From: Desulfobacterales bacterium | Lineage (GTDB): Bacteria > Desulfobacterota > Desulfobulbia > Desulfobulbales > JAGXFP01 | DNA: 58,038 nucleotides | Direction: 5' to 3' | Assembly: GCA_024637225.1 (NCBI GenBank) | Contig: JAGXFP010000007.1 | Coordinates: forward strand, 1 to 58,038 | Shown here: piece by piece, positions 57,669 through 58,038 of the stretch | Position numbering within the stretch: the first letter of the stretch is position 1 | Layout: every line of letters begins with the position of its first letter | The notes under the pieces: model-generated | What the model saw: only the letters and a program-made list of their open reading frames with translations | What the model was told of the DNA's origin: nothing | The model's database searches: none | Position numbers and translations under genes: made by a program

Positions 57669-57896
57669 TTAGTCATGCCCATATTTTTTAAGTGTTACGC
57701 TCAAACTTTCCTTGCCAGTTTTTGGATCAGTAGTAATGCCTATAATTGAAGTTTCATAGTCAAAATCTTTCCCGTGAATAGATTTAAGTGTATGTTCAAA
57801 GTATTTTGCTGCCATAATTGTATTTCTTGCTACCTCAGGATCAAATTTCTGTTCTAGTGCACTTAAATTGCCTTGCATATCACGAAGAAAGCCCAA
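57669..57896 (-). CDS. Small hypothetical protein
   Basis: A 75-residue frame with a TTG start at 57896 (ATG 57878 is inside). Hydrophilic, ends in LSVTLKKYGHD. The sequence upstream is open in the same frame for at least 50 bases without a good start. I do not recognise it. Not clearly linked to the truncated recombinase. 57417-57668 holds AACCAG..CTGGTT inverted bases but no gene. Confidence 0.4.
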   Translation of the reverse strand: MGFLRDMQGNLSALEQKFDPEVARNTIMAAKYFEHTLKSIHGKDFDYETSIIGITTDPKTGKESLSVTLKKYGHD

Positions 57897-57974
57897 CCTA
57901 AAGTGGTCGGGGTTAGTGAGACAACCTGAGGTGTGAAATAAGCAATGCCCCGTGGTTGTTGATACTGTCGGCTT

Positions 57975-58038
57975 TCAGGCAGCCGTTTTTAGTTCCTCAA
58001 GACCCCGGGAAAATGCCTCATCGGGGGTCAATTTGGCA
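57975..58038 (-). CDS. C-terminal end of an unidentified gene (partial)
   Basis: The minus strand is open from the window edge to TGA (57975-57977), ending AKLTPDEAFSRGLEELKTAA. The tail looks like a real helical C-terminus. Too short for a family call. Confidence 0.35.
   Translation of the reverse strand, partial: AKLTPDEAFSRGLEELKTAA

Overview
The window is bacterial DNA with two kinds of composition. Most of it is GC-rich and tightly packed. It carries several sigma-54 signatures, a FabL-type enoyl-ACP reductase, a PA2169-type ferritin-like protein, an App1 phosphatidate phosphatase, a bacteriohemerythrin and large metal-efflux operons. This mix suggests a Desulfobacterota/Desulfuromonadota-like (former deltaproteobacterial) chromosome, but there is no rRNA gene and the taxon is an inference. 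The first ~4.9 kb and the last ~2 kb are visibly AT-rich and hold mobile or laterally acquired DNA.

Layout. 1-4.98 kb is an accessory island: the 3' end of a transposase, a two-gene module (large unknown protein plus 62-aa membrane peptide), an attC-like stem, a three-gene overlapping operon whose first product has a PD-(D/E)XK-like nuclease signature, and a group II intron 3' relic. 5.3-8.2 kb holds a broken beta-propeller gene, a BaiN/HI0933 flavoprotein and a DUF421 membrane protein. 8.3-16.8 kb (all minus) is a copper-resistance cluster: P1B-ATPase with YHS and metal-binding modules, Met-rich ZraP-like protein, methyltransferase, DUF5676-like and SHOCT membrane proteins, a four-helix membrane protein, CopA multicopper oxidase and CopB. 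17.1-20.9 kb (plus) has an O-methyltransferase, then diacylglycerol kinase, ferritin-like protein and phosphatidate phosphatase. 21.0-26.2 kb has CsbD, two decayed genes, MgtC, a KefB-like antiporter and MarC. 26.2-31.2 kb has a divergent cysteinyl-tRNA-synthetase-like protein lacking two zinc ligands, a sigma-54 promoter followed by a terminator (candidate ~80-nt sRNA), DUF362, FabL, Maf and hemerythrin. 31.4-38.5 kb (minus) is a periplasmic adaptor-RND-TolC-methyltransferase operon. 39.1-41.7 kb has an RpoH-type sigma factor and a lipoprotein made of Asp/Gly/Asn-rich repeats. 42.2-49.7 kb has a TrkA-C membrane protein split at a U-tract, then a Cus-type copper/silver efflux operon behind a consensus sigma-54 promoter with two palindromic upstream sites. 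50.2-55.2 kb has an NhaP-like antiporter and a protease/RimK/deacylase cassette. 55.3-58.0 kb is a DUF2391 gene and mobile-element debris, including a REP-type transposase inserted in a tyrosine recombinase.

The central theme is copper/silver handling. The minus-strand cop cluster (cytoplasmic export, periplasmic oxidation and sequestration) and the plus-strand cus operon (trans-envelope export) probably cooperate. The most novel-looking parts are the AT-rich island (possible uncharacterised defence modules in a cassette-like arrangement), the zinc-ligand-deficient CysRS paralogue, the sigma-54 sRNA candidate and the sigma-54 control of the cus operon. Many intergenic regions carry MITE-like inverted repeats.
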